From Diploscapter coronatus (lineage: Eukaryota > Nematoda > Chromadorea > Rhabditida > Rhabditidae), in the NCBI GenBank assembly GCA_964036155.1, contig OZ038422.1, forward strand, positions 82,173,201 to 82,237,200: a DNA stretch of 64,000 nt, given 5' to 3'. Shown here piece by piece: positions 37,240 to 49,931 of the stretch (position 1 is its first letter; every line of letters starts with the position of its first letter). A program made the translations under genes and the position numbers. The notes under the pieces are model-generated. The model was not told the origin of the DNA. It worked only from the letters and a program-made list of their open reading frames with translations, and ran no database searches.

Positions 37240-37897
37240 GCAGTCGAACAGTCGGTCCGTCAGATCAGAAAACAATACAAATGCGGAACACCTTCTGCAT
37301 CATAAAAATCCCTATTTTTCTTATTTTTCCTTGTTTTCTTTTATTTGTTGATTCCTGCCTTTAAAAAATTAAAATAAATTGTTTTTCTTCTAATTTTTTT
37401 GAGTGAAATGTATTGAATAGAAAAGGTAAAAAAATAATCCAGAGACCCATATTTGGAACAAACAATTGCTTCTTTTATGCTATGTTTTGCCACGTCATAC
37501 GAGAGAAAGGGAGGGATCTCTTTTCCTCTCTGAAGGTTGAATTTTGAATGAATCCTCCAGTTTCTAACGATTTTTTGTCACTTTTCAGAAATCTTTTTCG
37601 AAAATTACGTCATTTTTCGATTTTAGTGAAGCGGGCGAAATTTATCTTAAGTAAATTCGGAGAATTACTCATTTTCTACATTGAACCTGATCTTTCAAGA
37701 GAAATTACAAACCGGAAATCGATTTTTCGTAAAGAAATCGCAATTTTTGCTGTTCCCGTTCAAATTATTAATAAAAGTTCCTAGATAGAGAGACGATATG
37801 TAATAGAGATGTTATCTAACTATCATTCATCATATTGCTCCTATTCTTTCCTAACACGTTTCATATTTGGAGCGATTGATCTAAAAGATTATCTCTA

Positions 37898-40080
37898 ATG
37901 CCGAACTCGTCTAATGATGATAATCGCAGGTCTGACGAGAATCCGAATTCGAACAAGAACGACAACGTCAAAGAGCCTGAAGAAGTGAAAGACGTCAGCG
38001 TCAACGTCAACATTCTTTCCAGACGGGACGACGTCGACAAACAAGGTATCGTACTTTCTTTCATGGGAACATGATTTATGCAGGGCTTTTCTTTGATCTG
38101 AATCTTTCTTGGTTTTTTTTGGAAATTTTCTAATATTACTAGGCTGTAAAAGCGAATTCTTTATCGTGGCAATGATTTTATTTCAAGATATGACTTTCAG
38201 AAGAAAGCGCCAAATCGATGTTACCGAAAACGGTGAAGGATCGACTGCAGCCTGATGTTCACTTGCTCGGATGCAATATCACTCACAAGTAATTTCCAGC
38301 TTACCTTTTCTTCTTCCAATTGTACATTTTCAGACCACTATGGCTTCAATTTACTCTGCTGACAGCAGCGATATTCGTGCTCTACATCGGGTACGGATAC
38401 ATGCAGGTTAGTTTTAAAACGAGGCATCAAACCATTGAAAAATAATCTAATCTTCAGGAGTTGATATTCAAGCTTCCTGGAATGCAGCCTTTCGGCTGGT
38501 ACCTCACACTCATTCAGTTCATCATCTACAGCATTTGTGGATTCGTAGAGGGAAGCTGTTATCACGACACTAGGAGAAAGTATGTTTCTTCCCTATTCCA
38601 AAGTATTTCATATTTGTGGACTATTTTCTGATTTTAAAAACTTTCAGAGTTCCGATGAAAATCTACGTTTTGATAGCACTTTTCACTGTTGCTACGATGG
38701 GACTCTCAAATGCTTCAGTCGGTTACTTGAATTATCCAACTCAGGTATTATTGCATTTTCTCTTCTTTTATACTTTTATATTCTGTTTTCAGGTGATTTT
38801 CAAATGCTGCAAACTAATTCCCGTGCTGATTGGTGGCATTTTGATACAAGGGAAGCGATATGGGTTGCTGGACGTTATTGCGGCTTGTCTCATGAGTTTG
38901 GGTAATTGTTTGAGATCATTAAAATTACGAAAACTTTGAAGGAGGAATTCTTGGAAATTCAAAAATCATTATAAATTATTGACGCAGGAGTATTTTCAGG
39001 AATCATTCTGTTCACTCTAGCTGACAACAAAGTCTCCCCGAACTTCGACCCGCGCGGCTACATCATGATTTCCGGGGCACTGCTCGCCGATGCAGTCATA
39101 GGCAATGTTCAGGAGAAGAACATGAAGAAGTACGGGGGATCCAGTAATGAAATGGTCAGTTTTTTTTTTTCTAAATTGTATTTTCGGAATCATAAATTTA
39201 AAACTCATGTTTCTGCACAAGCTTTTTTCAGGTCCTCTATTCATACTCGATCGGAGCCGTCTACATTTTCTTCCTAACAATTGTCACCGGCGAAATTTTC
39301 GATGCCGTTCCATTCTTTTCCCGAGTAAATTTCCTTTCAATTTATTTTCCAAGCAATTGTAATTCAGCACATGATGAAGACATACGGTTATGCAGTGATT
39401 TTCGGACTACTCGGGTATTTGGGAGTGAACGTCGTTCTGACGATGGTTAGGGTAAGTTCAGGTTTTAAGAGTATGAAAAACAAATTTACCTTGTTGTGTT
39501 ATTCGTGCGGTTTTTATGGAGGAATTATATTGATTTGGATGCTAACTAAACGAGCTCCCTGATAACCGCAAACTTTATATTAACACATGCTGATTTTTAT
39601 TGAACTTGAAGTTGTCCTACACTTTCTGTTTCAGGTTTGTGGCGCTCTAGTTGCAGTTACGGTAACGACTCTTCGGAAGGCTGTTACGATCGTTCTGTCG
39701 TTCATGCTCTTCTCCAAGCCATTCACCGTGGAATACGTTTGGGCCGGTCTGATCGTTCTACTCGCTATTTATCTCAATTTGTACAGGTAAACTCTATTCG
39801 TATACGAAATGCTTCAGTAAAAATTGATCAAAATATTAGAAAAGTATTCCAATTTCCTGACTGCAGTGTTTCTTTATAAAAGTCGTCTTGAAAATCGCTT
39901 CTCGTAGCAAAATGCTGCATTCTAAATTTATTCTTTTCACTTTTTAATTGACATATTTTGAAGGCAAGTTTCAGCAAGAACAAAGATAAATGGGACCCAG
40001 TGATTCGTCGTTTGACTGCTCGAATATTCGGTTTCTCGTCAGGAGTGCAGCACAGAAGAGCTGATGAGCACATGGTCTGA
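37898..40080 (+). CDS. pst-2: PAPS / nucleotide-sugar transporter, SLC35B3 (PAPST2) type
   Basis: Eleven exons: 37898-38045, 38201-38288, 38334-38406, 38458-38579, 38648-38744, 38793-38901, 39000-39154, 39232-39324, 39368-39451, 39635-39786, 39975-40080. They give 408 residues with about ten membrane helices. Family members carry the sulfate donor PAPS into the Golgi for sulfation of glycans and proteins. Diagnostic stretches are [58 protein letters not shown] and [20 protein letters not shown]. The hydrophilic Asn/Asp-rich N-terminus precedes the first helix. SLC35B2 (pst-1) is the close alternative, but the overall order fits SLC35B3 better. No good splice acceptor lies just before the ATG, so the 5' end is uncertain. 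Confidence 0.88.
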
Positions 40081-40978
40081 CTTATCTGTCAAATGCGGAT
40101 TTTAGGTTTTTTTCCTAATCATTTATTCTAAACTTGAAATTATGCCTGGTTTGCAAAATTACTTGCCTTCGCTTTATCATGGAGCATTTTTAATTTGCCT
40201 AACTTCTAAATTATTTTGCGAAGCGGAATTTTCTGAAGGTAGGTAAAATGAAAATGTTGGGTACAAAATGGATAAAAACGATATGATAAGAAAAATGTAT
40301 TACAAAATTTTGAAAAAGTGACTCATATCGTATGGTTTGTAGATTTAGCATGAAACTACGGGAATTGACGACGATAATAATTATAGGCTTTGTAAAATTG
40401 AATTGTAAAAAGAAGATAATCTTTATGAAAATCAAGATTTTTTTTTACAATTCAATACATTTTCCTGGGTGATACGCCTTTTTACTAGGATATGCAAATA
40501 CTTGTGGAATTTCTTGTGATAGAATTTCTTTCTCACAACAACAGACTGTGATCGAGTATAATTTATGAAAATGTAAATGTAAATGCAAAAGTAATAAACT
40601 ATTGCCAAGTATAACATTTTATTCTTTTAAAAGTAATTTCTTTAGAGTTAACAGATCACAAAACTTTACCCTGATTTCAAGCTAGAATAATATCTTATCA
40701 AGTCTGGAGCACGAAAATTTCATGTGTCAGTGTAAATGCGCCTACCAAACTTGACAATGTTATGATGAAAAATCTCAGCTAAATCGTAATTTTCAAAATT
40801 ACGTAAAATTCCTAAACTAAAAGATATGAGGTGAAATATCCGAAAATGCAACATTATGAAAAGCTATGGCAAAATTATGACTATTCTGAAAGACTCCTAA
40901 AATTGACAAAAAAATCCAGAAAGACGGTTTTCTAAAACTCGTAATTTGATGGACTGTTATTTAGTTTGAAAATAGATA
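40081..40978. other. pst-2 3' flank, no gene seen
   Basis: AT-rich sequence with no splice-bounded frame. It lies between the convergent pst-2 and the small minus-strand gene. Confidence 0.5.
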
Positions 40979-41587
40979 TCATAAAATCATTAGTGTAAGA
41001 AACATTGAGGAAAGTAGGAAAATGACTATTGAAGGTAAAGAATTGCGATATGGACTAAAATTGACTTTATCCGCGAGTTCTCCTAGCGCTTCTTCACCCT
41101 CTTTCAGGTCGGTTTCTATTCGATCGTAGGAATCCTAGAATATAGGGTTCTTTTGAACATCCTATCCATCTCTTATTACAGTTCTCCCAAGATGGAGAAA
41201 AATTATACATAACTACTGATGGAGTATTTTATTCCCATTTCTGATCGAAATCACTTTATCTGATTTTCTAGATTCCTTGCATTAGTTTAAAAATTGTAGG
41301 AATATAAAATTACAAAGAATACAACTTACTGATAGCATTTTCCCGATCCTCGTTAGCTTTTCATTAGTGGCTATTTCATTGAGAATAGCTTCGGTTACAT
41401 TCCTTTTTTGTATTGGCACCCATGCCACTTCTCGTTTGAGCAGTCGAAGAGCTAAAATAATGAAGATCAGAATTTCCTGAGTTAGAAATAATGAGATGCC
41501 TGAACTGCTGGATTCTGCGGCTTGAAATTGCACTAATAGGTAGAACACTAATATCGCTGCTGGTGGCATGATGATGGCTCGATTCAT
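40979..41587 (-). CDS. Unrecognised two-exon small membrane protein (137 residues)
   Basis: Exon 1 (41330-41587) and exon 2 (40979-41134) join in phase 0 across a good donor (TCA|GTAAGTTG) and acceptor (TATTCTAG). The protein starts MNRAIIMPPAAILVFYLLVQ (signal anchor or cleaved signal), has a second hydrophobic helix (LFLTQEILIFIILALRLL) and a charged, probably helical middle (EILNEIATNEKL is not continuous; seen pieces are TEAILNEIATNEKLTRIGK and RIETDLKEGEEALGELADK). It ends with a hydrophobic tail, IVIFLLSSMFLTLMIL. I know no family. The in-phase join and the change from polar to hydrophobic segments support a real gene. Confidence 0.55.
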
Positions 41588-44500
41588 CTCAAAACGGAAA
41601 CCACTTGCACTCTCAATGTTGAGTGATAGGAAATGGAAATGGAATGCAGGATGAAATAGGGGAAATTTAAATTGGAAGGAACGGGTAGATAGAGAAAGAA
41701 AGAAATGATGAAAGACTGAGAATATGTGCCGGAAAACATTATTTACACGTCTGGATTGGTGGCCATGAAATGATGATGATGATGAAGGATAGATGAAAGA
41801 ATAGAATAGCCACGGCCAAATTGGCTTAATCTATCCGATCCACAAATGCGAAATTCGCTACCAAATTTAGAACACAATAACGCTATTGTTGTTTTGTCTT
41901 TAGGATTCGAAAAATTCTTACAAACGCTCAAACGAATGAGGAAGAATGTTGTTCATTTCCCACGAAATAGCCATTTCATTAAAATGTTCGAATTCCTCAA
42001 AACTTGTCTTATTTTTCCGATGTTCAAAGTAGACGCGTATAATTAGTGTAGAAAAAAGCAAGTGAATCAGAAGGGGTTCAATTTTTACAACACTTGGAAG
42101 ACTTTTTCAGACGGGCTTATACTTCGTGGGAAACGAACGATAAAATAATGGCGCTAGAAGAAATTCTCGTAATTAACGACAAATTCACACATTAGGCTGC
42201 GTCAAATCGGAACAGGAATAGAAATGTACTGACAGAAAGGATAAAGTTTCAATATAAAAAAAGTGAAAGTCGAATTTAAAAGCGAGAGAATAAAAGTGAG
42301 AGAAGAAAAGACAAAGGGATTGAGCCTGAAATGCGGTTAGAAAAGGCAATATCGAAGGCGAAGGAGAAAGAGAAGGAAAAGGGGAAGGAAAGGGTGGCGA
42401 AAGGCAAGAAGACAGAAAGCTGACAAAGAGATGCCAATAGCATTACAAGTGGACATCCATTTATGGCCAAATGAAATGAGAAAAAGAATAGATATTGCTC
42501 ATTGGGGAAATGGTTGATTTTCATGGCAAAATTCGAGTTTTTTTCCTGTAAAATATACCACTAAAAAGAAATCTATATGATGATGAAGGTGGCCGCCAAA
42601 TGGGTTGAAAACTAAAATTAACTGAAAATGGCATGGCAAGCTTGATCTTCATCATAGAATGTTAAACTTCGACAAGATAGTATGTTGTAAAACTGATCTT
42701 CATAGCGAAAACTCTAGCTTTCTGCATAACTCTTGCACAAATCATCTGGAAGGCCATTCATTTTTGTATAGAAAAAGTCCGCACATCAAAAATGTAAAGA
42801 GCCCAAGATAAACGCAACGAAGAAACTGACGATAAAGAGATAAAGGAAGGGATAAAGAATAGAACGGAAGTAAAGTGAAAAAGCCTCGGAAAGCTGAGGG
42901 ACGAGACGGAGGACGGGGGAGGTCCGAAATGATGAAATGACGAAATTTGACACCTCGAAAAATGCGGAGGGACGGGATGAAAGAGATACAGCTCAGCGCA
43001 CATGATATACATCGATCATGACAAGCGAGAAGCCGGCAGATTTGATAATTCAATCCATCTAATTCATTCAGACCGAGATTTTATACATCCAATGTTATTC
43101 TTTGGCAAAAATAGTGGAGAAGAGTTGCAGTAAAAATATGTCAGCACGAAAAAAGAAAAGTTAATTTGGTGTGATGCACAAGATACAAATGCAAGGCAAT
43201 GGTAAAAGTTTTCCATTTAGGCTTGAGTAATCTAATTTTAGAAATAGTTTGATTAGTGAGAAAGCAAATTTCAGGAAATTAGATTGATTTTGAACTTTTC
43301 GTCAAATTGCTTGCTCAAATATTGACTTTTCGTTCGAGATTTCAAAGAATTAGGTTTCGATTAGACAAATTTCAAACAAAGGTTAATTTTTTTTTAATAC
43401 AAAATGTTTAAAGGGATAAGATATCGATCCGCAATTGTAGATTATTCAAAAGTTTGAATAAGGAAGAAGGGAGATCTATGGAGGGGATAAATATATATAC
43501 AAAACTCGAAAGGATAGAGAATCTATATGGGATTAAAAGGATTCTGAGGATAGAAAGATCTGGCAGCTAAAGCTGTGAAGAGGCACAAAAATGAGAGGGA
43601 AGTCACAAAGAGAAGGTACTAATAGATTAGAAAAAAGCAGAAAAAGTGCAAACCCTGCAAATGAAATGCGAAGAAGAAAAAAAGCGACTGAAATATAGAA
43701 TAGCAGCAAAATAATAAGCCGCCAAGAATATATTGAACTAATGATTCGAATTCAAGTATAGCATTGTAGAAGTAATTACTTTTGAGAGCAGAGTATATGC
43801 AAAAATTCGGAGTTAGCTTCTACGAAGGTTAATCTTCATCATGACTTGTGTGAAATTGATCTTCATAAATAATAATAACAAGATCGATTATTATTTTTAC
43901 GAACGAAGTGCATGAAGCTTTTCATGGAAGGTGCAATAAAAGATGAAAAATAGAGACTCTTTCTACGGGAAAGATCGAAGTGCTGAAGTTAGAGTTGAAT
44001 GAAAACGTTCATCTGTATAACAATATTTGAATCATTTTATGTCGGGTTTATAAGTTAGGAAGTGTGAGAGTTGGATTGGAAATGGGCAGAAAAGGGAACG
44101 AGAGAGTGAGAGAGACTAGAAGCCGACTGGGCATTGCATCGGCCACTTATGCCTGCTGAGCTGTATGGGTCTGAGAGATGCAGAGGGCATTAGCATATGC
44201 AATCACTGAACGGAACATACAACAGAGGGAGAGAACATTCCCGGAGGGGATAACTGAGAATATGCAACCATCAACCGCAACATACGAGAGAATTTATTAG
44301 GAAGCAATAAGAAGGAAATGTTGGAGATCATTGAATGTGAAAATCGTAGAAAAAATATTTTTAAAAAAATTGCTTTGAAAATGACAAATGAAGATTATAG
44401 TTGGAAAGGGAAAAAATACTGTGTGGTTTTCCTCTTCGACGAATTATACACTATCTATATGCTTATGTCTTGAGAATAGAAGTGGAGAAGCGTAAAGAAG

Positions 44501-44765
44501 AAATGAAATGGGGATTTATGAAATTCGTGAAAATTCTGCGTTTCAGTTATAATTTGCTGGTCATTCAATCGAGAATTAATCGAATGAAGAATAGTCAGAA
44601 GCGAATTGAAATTATTCCAACGCAGGTGTGAAAGAATCTATTTGAGCCAGAACTAAATTTAAAATACTCTCCATTGTCTCCGAGATGAGCCCTTGCAAAG
44701 AAAAGGGGAAGGGGTACTCGCGAACCTTAGTCTGTATGTCTGTTCGTTGTTGCTCTCTCCTCCTC
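41588..44765. other. Purine-rich intergenic tract
   Basis: The plus strand is rich in GA tracts (for example 42290-42440 and 42830-42990). Minus-strand frames here are low-complexity Phe/Ser/Leu shadows and not genes. Several scattered copies of CTTCATCAT-like words occur at 42640-43880. No conserved gene is seen. Confidence 0.4.
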
Positions 44766-44936
44766 TTATTTTCCTCTAGTCTCGATGCGTGCGTCTCGCA
44801 GGCTATAGACGCAGAGTGTGCATATGACAAGGTTCATCTCGAGAACAATGAAAAGTACTGAAAAAATAGAGAATCCGTGCATCGAATAGACGTAAAATGT
44901 AGGATAGACAAATTTATTATTACTTGAATTCATCAT
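44766..44936 (-). pseudogene. Fragment of an srh-type chemoreceptor (first membrane segment)
   Basis: A 56-codon frame starts MMNSSNNKFVYPTFYVYSMH and continues GFSIFSVLFIVLEMNLVIC. It aligns with the start of the full srh gene 2 kb upstream, where the matching part reads FARPVLYIYFMHGFTIF. The frame stops soon after the first helix (ETRGK then TAA) with no good donor. I found no clear downstream exons, although 44640-44690 has an open stretch (GLISETMESILNLVLAQ). It is most likely a decayed tandem paralogue. Confidence 0.5.
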
Positions 44937-45332
44937 TTTGGACAAAATATTCTTTAAAATAAAAAATTCGAAACATCTTATAAATAGGTCAAACGATTCG
45001 GATAAATTCTAGCTTTTGGCTTGAGGTAAAACCATTTGCGCCTTTGAAATGCACGATATTTAAATCTGCACACAACCTCTAAATGGTATTTTAGTTTTAT
45101 ATCATAGATCTTTAAGCTCAAAATCAAATAATTTGATTCAACTAAAATCTGGATATGCTCTGATAAACGACTGATTTAACGTCTTGTTGGTTGATCGTAT
45201 TCCTTCGAGCATTGATATCATCGACTTGTGATGTTCTAGGACCATCCGATCGCAGTTGCGTCTTTTTAATTTTATGAAAAACTTAAATGGCATTATTTAT
45301 AAGATTTAGAAAAAAAAACTTGAACTTTGTCT

Positions 45333-45478
45333 TCTCTTTTCTGCGTCCTTTTCATGTTCGCTCCACTTTTTCTCTCAAACTCTGGTTGTCTGCCTCTAGC
45401 TTCGTTTGGCTGGAGTCAGATAACCAGAGTCAGCAAGAAAGATAAAGGAAAATGTGGAAAGGACGCAGAAAAGAGAAA
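45333..45478. repeat. 146 bp hairpin repeat overlapping the srh 3' end
   Basis: CTCTTTTCTGCGTCCTTTTC on the left pairs with its complement ending AGGACGCAGAAAAGAGA on the right, and ACTCTGGTTGTCTG pairs with CAGATAACCAGAGT. The right arm lies inside the last srh coding exon, so the repeat supplies the end of that reading frame. Confidence 0.8.
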
Positions 45479-46935
45479 GAAAACGTAGATATCTATTTAA
45501 TTGAGTGGTTATGCATGAATTACTTGATATGAAAAGGTCATAAGAAGCCGTCCTGTATGAGTCATTGTATAGTAGTAACGTTAAGCATCCACAACTGCCA
45601 TGTACGCTCATCACCAAGAGAATAAAGTTTTGAAAATCTAATAATCAAAAATTCAATTAATCATTCTATCTTATAACACCTGGTAGGCAAACGTCGAATG
45701 TGAAAATAACGATTAAACATATGACGGGAATTACTAGAACTAACATGTAGACTATTGCCTAAAAATAGATATGCTAAATTGAATATCGATAAGTCTTCCT
45801 ACTTCCATAATCATAGCCCATTGAAAGCGCTTCTGGAGCGTTTTGGTTCGTTCCGATATCTTCTGTGATGTTGAGATAATGTAATACGTCATTCCACCGA
45901 AGAAATAATACAAGGACAAGATAGCAACGAAATACAGAATCGCCAATTTGACAGACGTCATGAAGGCGATCGTCGAGGCTTCTGGATTAAGTGAGAACAC
46001 TAGTGTTCGATCTTCAACGATTCTTGGGTTTAGACATTTAAGATTCATCTGAACTTTTGAATTTCACTTGGAGCCGACGAAATTTCTCTAACTCTAGCCA
46101 ATTCTTGTCTCGTCGCCTCTTGATCGGGCAAAGTGAGGTAGAGTAATGGAAAAATCGATCCTATCGAGACGGCATATAAGAGAAGTACAACTATGGTTCT
46201 GAACTTCTCGCCGAAAAATTTCTGGACAGCAGTTTTAAAGATAGTGGTGAAAATTCCTATGTGGAAAACATTATTGTAGACAGACAAATGTATGAATCTG
46301 TGATAATGCAGGTGTCCAATAACATTCCCAGCGAAGAACAGAAGAACCATGCCGATTCCGAATAAATTGCAGGTACTAAAATAACCTGGTTATGAAATTC
46401 ATCCAACGAAGAGATGTACCTGATACCCATCATCTCCAGGATGCCCTCTGCTTGACCAGCTGGAATTGGTAGAAAGAGCACCGGTGTTGACAGGGACGTG
46501 AAGAAGATCTCAGCGGCGAAGGAGCTGGGATTTTTACGGTTTAACATTATTTCGTTTTCTATTTCTATTTTAAATAAGATGAATCTTCATCTCGTCAACC
46601 AGCAAAATGTTAACATATGGACGAGAATACGCACAATCACTGCTTTCAATTCGAGGCTTCTTCAGAAGAATTTACCTTTCCGTTAATGGAACCGTTATTC
46701 CCGAAAAGTTTCACTTTTCCAGAAAATTCAATCAGACTAGGTTAATTTAAACAAACCAATACCTTCCAATATGCAACAACAGCTTCTTAGAAAATTTCTT
46801 TGCATACAACGGAGTCTTCGTAATGACGGCATAAAACATAACCAAATGTAGCGGAAGTCCGAAGAATATTGTAAATCCGTGCATGAAGTAGATGTAGAGT
46901 ACGGGACGAGCAAACTTCTCGTCGGTGACATTCAT
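45396..46935 (-). CDS. Serpentine chemoreceptor of the srh family
   Basis: Six exons: 46763-46935, 46420-46524, 46093-46375, 45803-46048, 45680-45758, 45396-45637. They keep phase and give 375 residues. Seven membrane helices are recognisable, starting at LYIYFMHGFTIFFGLPLHLV. Srh hallmarks are LSTPVLFLPIPAGQAEGIL in the second helix region, the loop TYYIISTSQKISERT followed by KTLQKRFQWAM before helix 6, and the terminal FILLVMSVHGSCG ending LLLYNDSYR. The family consists of nematode G-protein-coupled receptors used in chemosensation. Intron 3 is only 44 bases (AGA|GTTAGAG to TTCAG); without it the frame stops. The last 30 or so residues come from the hairpin repeat. It lies in an srh-rich accessory zone with the fragment at 44766. 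Confidence 0.85.
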
Positions 46936-47496
46936 GCTGGTGAAACTCGCACAGAAACTCGACTTGATAAACTAATCGAATTTTTGACAGTGTTTCAAGC
47001 TGGCGAGTAGATTCGAAGAAAACTGAAAACCAGCTGCTATTTGAAATTATGATATTAGGCTTTTGTTAAGTAGTAAATTCGATAATCTTGTGCTTACCGC
47101 ACTGAGTTTTGTTTTTGTTTTTTTTTCCTCGATTTTTGAGTTTTTGGTATTAATATTTGAATCTATTCGTTAGTTAGAAATCTTTCGCAGCTGCAGCCTG
47201 ATTTGGCGCTTTTCCCATACCACACACCTGCTGTTTTAGTGCTCTCTTTCTCTCTTCCTATAATCCGTCGCTAGAGGGATGATATCATACTCTACCGTGC
47301 TTAAAACTGCTCTTTCATCGGACAGGGCAGAACACGGCTGTTGTTACTTTTGTCCCGTTCCTAAAGATGAAATAAAGATTCAAACTCGACTAAGGCTCAA
47401 CTCAATTCGCATGGACAACAATAGTGCCGGCGATAGCACCCGAGAAGGCAATCAGGGCGGGAAATTCAAAGCTTTTCCGTGACCTGCCGTAAGGGA
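46936..47496. other. srh promoter side and short open patch
   Basis: The upstream region of srh. A GC-richer patch at 47411-47482 encodes MDNNSAGDSTREGNQGGK on the plus strand. It looks codon-like but has no partner exon, so I do not call a gene. Confidence 0.35.
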
Positions 47497-49745
47497 TGCA
47501 CAGACTCGAATCCAGACATTAATTGATGTCCGGATCCCAATTTTTACGGACCGCGTACAACTTTGGCCGCAAGACATTTTTAATAGTGAAATTCATTTGG
47601 AAGGGTGCGTAGTATTATTCACCAAGGATTTTAGTGAATAACACATCTTTCCAAATCATGTTGCGAGATTTCCAAAACTCCTTTCAGTTACAATTATCTC
47701 TCGTTACTTTTGGATGCATTCGAGAGTTGTCTGTATCATGTGTATTGAATAATTATTACTTCACGGTTTTTATTGAAAGAATAATTGTTTTTAGATGAAA
47801 CTAATGATAATCATATCACCAAGGTTTATTTTCTTGTCGACGACTAGCAAATACTCCGAACATGAAAGTCGTTCCAGTTTACAACTAATATCTAATACAC
47901 AATTTTCTCAAATTTGAATATAATAAATAACAAGTAGAAATGGGATATCGAGTTAAAGGTCACTTTCTCTTCAGAGGAAAGAATCTTATCACTGTACTAT
48001 AGTCGCGTATATAGATTCGGCTATTCGAACATGCATTCAGCTGAGAAGGCAGCAATCCTTGTTAGTACCATTAGTGAGTGTTTTCTTTTCAGCACTTTCG
48101 CTAGTCGCAGGCAGATTTTTCAATATTCCCACTTCTCGCCATTTATTCATTTGCGGATCGTATTCCTCAATTGAATTACAAAAATTTGCACATGGAAATT
48201 GTTGAAATCTAAGTTAGCATATTTCGTATCAAGATATGCGAAATCTCAACTCACCCTCCGATTGCATACAATTTTCCGTTAGCAACAATGAGCGAATGGT
48301 AATATCTTGCATAATTCATATCAGCGATTCGAGAAACTCGACTGCCAACTGGAGCTGAGGGATCGAAACACAAACAGGATTTTACTACATTATCATTAAC
48401 TACAAATCCGCCACTAAATATATAATAATACATTTATATCATACAAAATTAACGACTTTATTCCTCCAGTTATGTAAATTCTTCTATTTAGCGATACAAC
48501 TCCGAATGAACTTGATATTTCTGAAATCTCTCCGATTTCAACCCATTTCTGTTCATCGTCTGATAACCGATATATCTTTCTATTATCAATAACTGAATAT
48601 CCATAATTACAATAATGAATACGCTATAAAGTGACCGTATAAAATTCCATCGCATGTTATTGATTGAACACCACTAATTGGAAGAAGAAAAGCAGGTCCT
48701 ATTTGCCATTTTCCATCTATTAAAATCTGAATAAATTATTTCATGGACTTTCATTCGACCTTCTTACATCAACTCGACTCGTATATCTCCATGTTTTAAT
48801 AGGATCCTCTCCACCCAAATGATACAATTTATCTTTGTAATAAGCCGCAAATGCACCATTACGCCATTCAGGAAGATCTGGGCCTGAAAGAAAATTCTTT
48901 GAATCGATCATTTATGGATTTATTGAGCAGACTTTTTGAAATTTGTCCAGTATTCAAGTCATATATTTCAAATGATTTATTTCTGTCGTTAACCCCAAAA
49001 ATCTAAAATCGGAGAAATTATTTAAAATAATGAGCATAAGAGTTTGCTTTATTCTGTGTAGTTGCTGCTTGAAATGGCCAATAACAATTGTCGAATTGTG
49101 CAATCTCTTCTACTGAGCAGGTAGATGAGTTGAACAAGCATATTCTTCCTTCATATTGTTTATTATTATTTCGATAGCAAACTAAACTATTACGAATCGT
49201 TTCAAAGTCTCTTACTTGGCTTTCAACATAATTTCTTACTATAGAATAAAATTCTCCTCTCGAGCACTATCGGCAGATATATCCTGAGTATTCGCATCAT
49301 TCGCTTGTTAGTCCAGGCCAATTGTCCCAGATCTTTGTATCCGGGATATTTGCAGATCAACAATAGAATTTCGACTGGTAAATTGGCTAACATATTTGTT
49401 AGAAGACCTAAGCAATCATCATAGTATTATTTAAAAGTGGAAACAGTAAAAGAGTTAATTGAATGAGAAAGTCTGGAATTAATGAGTTTGAAATTGGTCA
49501 TTGAAGAAAGGAGAATGAAACTACTAGATTGATGCTTCGAAATTTTATCAAACTAAAAATCAATTCCTAAAACTTGAAGATGCATGCTGAAATAAAACTA
49601 TCCGTGTATTTACTTATCAGTTATAAACGACGCAAATGCACACCTCGTATCACCAAGTTAATTGAAAATGCATTCATATGTATCTAGGTTACGAGCAGAT
49701 GTTTAGCACAGAATATAATTTAAAATATTAATAACATCGATTTCG
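47497..49745. repeat. Direct duplication, copy 1 (F-box/kelch unit)
   Basis: This block, including the gene and about 500 bases of 3' flank, recurs at 52234-54795 in the same orientation. Shared landmarks are GGAAGGGTGCGTAGT near the left end and TTACGAGCAGATGTTTAGCA near the right end. The left end of both copies abuts a decayed relative of the GC-rich palindrome seen at 6748 (CATTAATTGATGTCCGGATC and GACCGCGTACA here). Confidence 0.88.
48037..49393 (-). CDS. F-box/kelch-repeat protein with CaaX tail, copy 1
   Basis: Eight exons: 49240-49393, 49048-49181, 48933-49002, 48768-48883, 48636-48726, 48457-48592, 48255-48413, 48037-48208. They keep phase and give 343 residues. An N-terminal F-box (MLANLPVEILLLICKYPGYK, then DLGQLAWTNKRMM) should bind Skp1. 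Kelch-type blades follow (DKLYHLGGED, NRRIYITGG, NGKLYAIGG, IEEYDPQMNKWREVG) and would receive the substrate, making this a likely SCF ubiquitin-ligase adaptor. The last residues KDCCLLS form a CaaX motif with an extra upstream Cys, suggesting prenylation plus palmitoylation. Intron 2 begins GC (AAA|GCAAAC), where copy 2 has GT. An acceptor 14 bases before the ATG (49408-49409) may take a spliced leader. The kelch blades are diverged and the exact blade count is uncertain. Confidence 0.82.
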
Positions 49746-49931
49746 GGTGAATTCAGCAAAATATCTCTGTCGAATACATACTAAGAAGTTTTATAGTCGT
49801 TGCAGATATATGTAACCACCAGAAATAGCTTGATTGGATGTTTCACCTGACATACAAATATGAGTCCATCATGATTTTCGAAGACATGTTTTGTGCTGTT
49901 TATAGCAACAATTTCTAGATCCATGAGTCTG

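Noticed and set aside
42276..43053. Minus-strand Phe/Ser-rich frames
   Set aside because: Complement of purine-rich tracts; no splice-bounded exons.
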